Under the pieces are notes generated by a model, which worked only from the letters and a program-made list of their open reading frames with translations, made no database searches and had not been told where the DNA came from. Source: JBMNNU01 sp050942695 (GTDB lineage Bacteria; Chloroflexota; UBA6077). Taken from it: a DNA stretch of 10,076 bases. Positions 7,983-10,076 of this stretch are shown in pieces. The stretch lies in assembly GCA_050942695.1 (NCBI GenBank), contig JBMNNU010000109.1, positions 1 through 10,076 of the forward strand. The letters are read 5' to 3'. Numbering within the stretch: the first letter of the stretch is position 1; each line of letters opens with the position of its first letter. Position numbers and translations under genes: made by a program.

Positions 7983-8915
7983 ATGCTGCCCACAACCGTT
8001 CTCGTTATCGTCGTTCCCATTCTGATATTTATCACTATCGCCCTCTTCGCCTTAGCCCTGGCGACGCCCGAGCGTTCGGAACTGCAGGAGCGTTTGAAAG
8101 CCTACGGCTACGACACCAAGGCCCTAGGTGGCGGAGACCTGAGCGAGCCGTTCTCGGCCCGTATACTCACCCCGATATGGAGCGGGATGTCGCGGCTGGT
8201 GCGAAGCCTCACGCCGCAGAGCATGCGTGAAAACGCCGTTGTCCGATTGGATGCGGCGGGCAAACCGATGAGCGTAGGGGCCTTCCTTACCACCAGGTTT
8301 GCTGCCATGCTGCTGTTGCCCACAATCGTGCTGCTTCCGCGCCTGCTTGCCCGGGATATTGGCTTGCTGCACCTGCTGCTCGGGATCGTGCTGGTCTACA
8401 TTGGCAACCGGTTGCCGGATATCTGGCTCAGCTTCCAGATTGACAGCCGCCGGAATAAGGTGCGCAAGGCTCTGCCCGACGCTCTCGACCTCATAGTCGT
8501 TTGTGTAGAGGCAGGCTACGGTCTGGAGGCTGCCATCGCCAAGGTTACCGAGCGCACCACCGGGCCGCTCAGCGATGAGTTCAAGCGAGCGTTGGCCGAG
8601 ATTCGACTCGGCCAGTCGCGCCGCGAGGCACTTCGAGGCCTCAGCGCCCGCCTCGGCGAGCCCGACGTGCAGTCTTTCATTGCGGCAATCATCCAAGCCG
8701 ATCAGATGGGCGCGAGCATCGCGCAGGTGCTGCGGGTGCAGGCGGACTCGGCGCGCATTCGACGAAGGCAGCGTGCGGAAGAGCTAGCGCGACAGGCGCC
8801 GATAAAGATGCTCTTCCCGCTGTTTCTGTGCATCTTTCCGGTTCTCATGATGGTCATTCTCGCGCCGGCCGCGGTGAGACTGTCGGCCTTCTTCAGCCAG
8901 ATGATGGTTCGGTAG
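7983..8915 (+). CDS. tadC: TadC inner-membrane platform protein (type II secretion F family)
   Basis: This 310-residue membrane protein is the partner of TadB. Membrane segments lie at about 5-27, 104-123, 127-146 and 275-298. The T2SS-F domain runs about 160-290. It begins VRKALPDALDLIVVCVEAGYGLEAAI, where TadC-type proteins carry the same helix-loop-helix. It continues through LAEIRLGQSRREALRGLSARLG and QADQMGASIAQVLRVQADSARIRRRQRAEE. The final stretch (APIKMLFPLFLCIFPVLMMVIL) is the canonical C-terminal membrane helix. The ribosome binding site AGGAGA (7971-7976) overlaps the tadB stop codon and has a 6-base spacer, so the two are probably translated together. This is the last recognisable tad gene in the window. 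Confidence 0.95.
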   Translation: MLPTTVLVIVVPILIFITIALFALALATPERSELQERLKAYGYDTKALGGGDLSEPFSARILTPIWSGMSRLVRSLTPQSMRENAVVRLDAAGKPMSVGAFLTTRFAAMLLLPTIVLLPRLLARDIGLLHLLLGIVLVYIGNRLPDIWLSFQIDSRRNKVRKALPDALDLIVVCVEAGYGLEAAIAKVTERTTGPLSDEFKRALAEIRLGQSRREALRGLSARLGEPDVQSFIAAIIQADQMGASIAQVLRVQADSARIRRRQRAEELARQAPIKMLFPLFLCIFPVLMMVILAPAAVRLSAFFSQMMVR

Positions 8916-9089
8916 CGGGAGCAGGTTGTGGAGCAGGGTAGCGACTGTGATGGTCGAGCATGCGCTCGCTTTCAAGAAGTCTGTGGCGAATTATCGTGAA
9001 GGGTGCGAGCGTGAGGGGGCGCCCTTCCTTTCCCGGCAGTGCCGATCGAATCCATACCTCTAGCTGTAGCGGAAGACTTAGGTGTGGAA
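8916..9089 (+). other. Intergenic gap after tadC, no firm signal
   Basis: This is by far the largest gap in the cluster (174 bases) and probably separates two transcription units. I find no convincing terminator: AGGG (9014-9017) can pair with CCCT (9022-9025) across a 4-base loop, but the stem is too weak and lacks a T-tract. I find no persuasive -35/-10 pair. A 37-codon open frame (8950-9063) lies inside the gap and is discussed as a finding. Confidence 0.5.
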
Positions 9090-10028
9090 ATGGCAGGGAT
9101 CGAAAAAAGCAGATCGCCCAGAATATGGTCTCTCGGCACAGAAGCTGGAAAACAGCTCTTAACGATCTGGCGATGTCCCGCCTGCGAGCATATAAACCCC
9201 GCTTCCCTGCAACTGTGCACCGAGTGTGGCCATCCTTCGCCAGATGTTGAGGAAGAACTTGCTTCCAGCGGGGACGAATTCCTGTTGCAGGCCTTGTCCT
9301 GCCTGAAGATTGGGGATGAGGAACAGGCTTATGACTACTTCGTCAGGGCCTGTCAAGCGACGCCGGATAGCGAACTCGCCTGGTACTGGAGAGCTAAGAC
9401 AGCCCTGACCCTCGATGAGGTGATCGAGTGCCTTGAGCAACTCCTCAAGCTCGCTCCGGGAGACGCCAAAGTGCAGGCTGATCTGGCCTGGGCCCTCCAA
9501 CGGAGGCGGGAGGAGCAGGCCCAGCCTGTCCCGTTGCAGCAACCTCAGAAGGCGCAGGGTGCGCGCAAGCGGAGAATCGTCGGCCATCTAAGGCGCGGAC
9601 TACTCCAGGTTGCTGGCGTTTTGGCCTTTGGGCTGGGGCTTGCGCTAGCGATTCCACATGGGCTCAGGCTCGCGGATGCCCCAGTGAGTCCTGAGCTGAT
9701 GGCGTACGTAACGATGCTACCGAGCGTTGGGCTGCCGGAGCTGCTGGTAGAAACGCCTTATTTTCCCCCGTTCGACCTTGGATCTGTGATACCTCTCCTG
9801 GTGGGGCTACTCCTGCTGCACGCAGCATTCGTTGTTGTCGATGGCGGCGGATGGCGCGCTCGCGCGTGGACCATACTGCTGTGCGTGTCGGCAGGGGGCC
9901 TGATGCTGTTCTTTGGCAGTGATCCCCCGGCTTCGTCGTATGCCGCAGGCTTCACCGTAGCGGCTGCCGCTGCAGCTCTGGTGGGGGGCACGCAGGGGGA
10001 TGGTTCACACGAACAGCCAGATCTGTAG
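9090..10028 (+). CDS. Zinc finger (RanBP2-like) / TPR / four-helix membrane protein, function unknown
   Basis: I do not recognise this gene as a named family. From ATG 9090 it has 312 residues. W27 starts a CxxC…CxxC zinc finger (C29, C32, C43, C46; N36) whose spacing matches the RanBP2-type pattern. Helical, TPR-like repeats follow at about 62-140 (DEEQAYDYFVRACQATPDSE; AWYWRAKTALTLDEVIECL; LLKLAPGDAKVQADLAWAL). A Gln-rich, basic linker (143-170) leads to four hydrophobic segments at about 171-189, 232-250, 259-275 and 283-299, with a polar C-terminus. The N-terminus is probably cytosolic, because the linker before the first membrane segment is basic. ATG 9090 has AGG at 9080-9082; GTG 9084 and GTG 9039 are in-frame alternatives. 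It could act in protein-protein contacts linked to the pilus, or be unrelated to it. Confidence 0.8.
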   Translation: MAGIEKSRSPRIWSLGTEAGKQLLTIWRCPACEHINPASLQLCTECGHPSPDVEEELASSGDEFLLQALSCLKIGDEEQAYDYFVRACQATPDSELAWYWRAKTALTLDEVIECLEQLLKLAPGDAKVQADLAWALQRRREEQAQPVPLQQPQKAQGARKRRIVGHLRRGLLQVAGVLAFGLGLALAIPHGLRLADAPVSPELMAYVTMLPSVGLPELLVETPYFPPFDLGSVIPLLVGLLLLHAAFVVVDGGGWRARAWTILLCVSAGGLMLFFGSDPPASSYAAGFTVAAAAAALVGGTQGDGSHEQPDL

Positions 10029-10031
10029 CGT

Positions 10032-10076
10032 GGGGGGGGGGGGGGGGGGGCGGGGCCCGCCGCGGGGCCGCCCCCC
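10032..10076. other. G19 run and G/C-only tail, probable artefact
   Basis: Bases 10032-10050 are nineteen consecutive G. Bases 10051-10076 contain only G and C. This is unlike everything before it and begins four bases after a stop codon. Poly-G at the end of a sequence is typical of no-signal reads in two-colour sequencing or of a poor contig end. It should not be read as biology without read support. Confidence 0.75.

Noticed and set aside
8124..8696. 190-codon minus-strand open frame antisense to tadC
   Set aside because: It lies wholly inside tadC, matches no family I know, and long antisense frames are expected in GC-rich genes. The same holds for 5547-6056 (minus) over cpaF.
9014..9025. 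Terminator hairpin after tadC
   Set aside because: The stem is only about 4 bp, has no T-tract, and sits 100 bases after the stop codon.
9090..10028. Assignment of the last gene as TadD
   Set aside because: TadD is a TPR lipoprotein. This protein has no lipobox, starts with a zinc finger and ends with four membrane helices, so the TPR likeness alone is not enough.

Overview
The window is one long plus-strand run of genes for a Tad/Flp (type IVc-like) pilus. The order is: partial upstream gene, prepilin peptidase (tadV), two TadE-type pseudopilins, a TadG-like protein, CpaB/RcpC, CpaE/TadZ, CpaF/TadA ATPase, TadB and TadC. After a gap of 174 bases comes a zinc-finger/TPR/membrane protein of unknown function. 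From tadV to tadC the spacing is very tight: one 1-base overlap and other gaps of 2 to 42 bases. This looks like a single operon of about 8.8 kb.

The DNA is GC-rich, with third-position G/C preference and frequent GTG starts. No secretin (CpaC/RcpA), CpaD or TadD lipoprotein gene lies among the tad genes, and the spacing leaves no room for one. That suits a cell without a conventional outer membrane. The tad gene order and an Ig-like module on CpaB that resembles domains I associate with Chloroflexota make that phylum my best guess. This is inference, not proof.

Region by region: bases 1-57 are the last 18 codons of an upstream gene with a Gly/Ser-rich tail, possibly the Flp pilin. Bases 95-127 form a perfect 15-bp hairpin just before the tadV ribosome binding site. 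Bases 144-2894 encode the prepilin peptidase and three minor pilin-like proteins. Bases 2937-4373 encode a CpaB enlarged by an Ig-like and an SH3b domain. Bases 4400-8915 encode the motor: localisation ATPase, secretion ATPase and two inner-membrane platform proteins. Bases 9090-10028 encode the zinc-finger/TPR protein. The last ~45 bases are a G19 run plus G/C-only sequence that looks like an assembly or sequencing artefact.

Working model: TadV processes Flp and the TadE-like pseudopilins. CpaF powers assembly through the TadB/TadC platform. CpaE places the machine in the cell. CpaB, on the outer face of the membrane, probably guides or anchors the fibre to the wall through its extra domains. 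I see no wholly new system. The points most worth a second look are the CpaB fusion, the operon hairpin, the Cys-bracketed loops in TadG and the RanBP2-like zinc finger protein.
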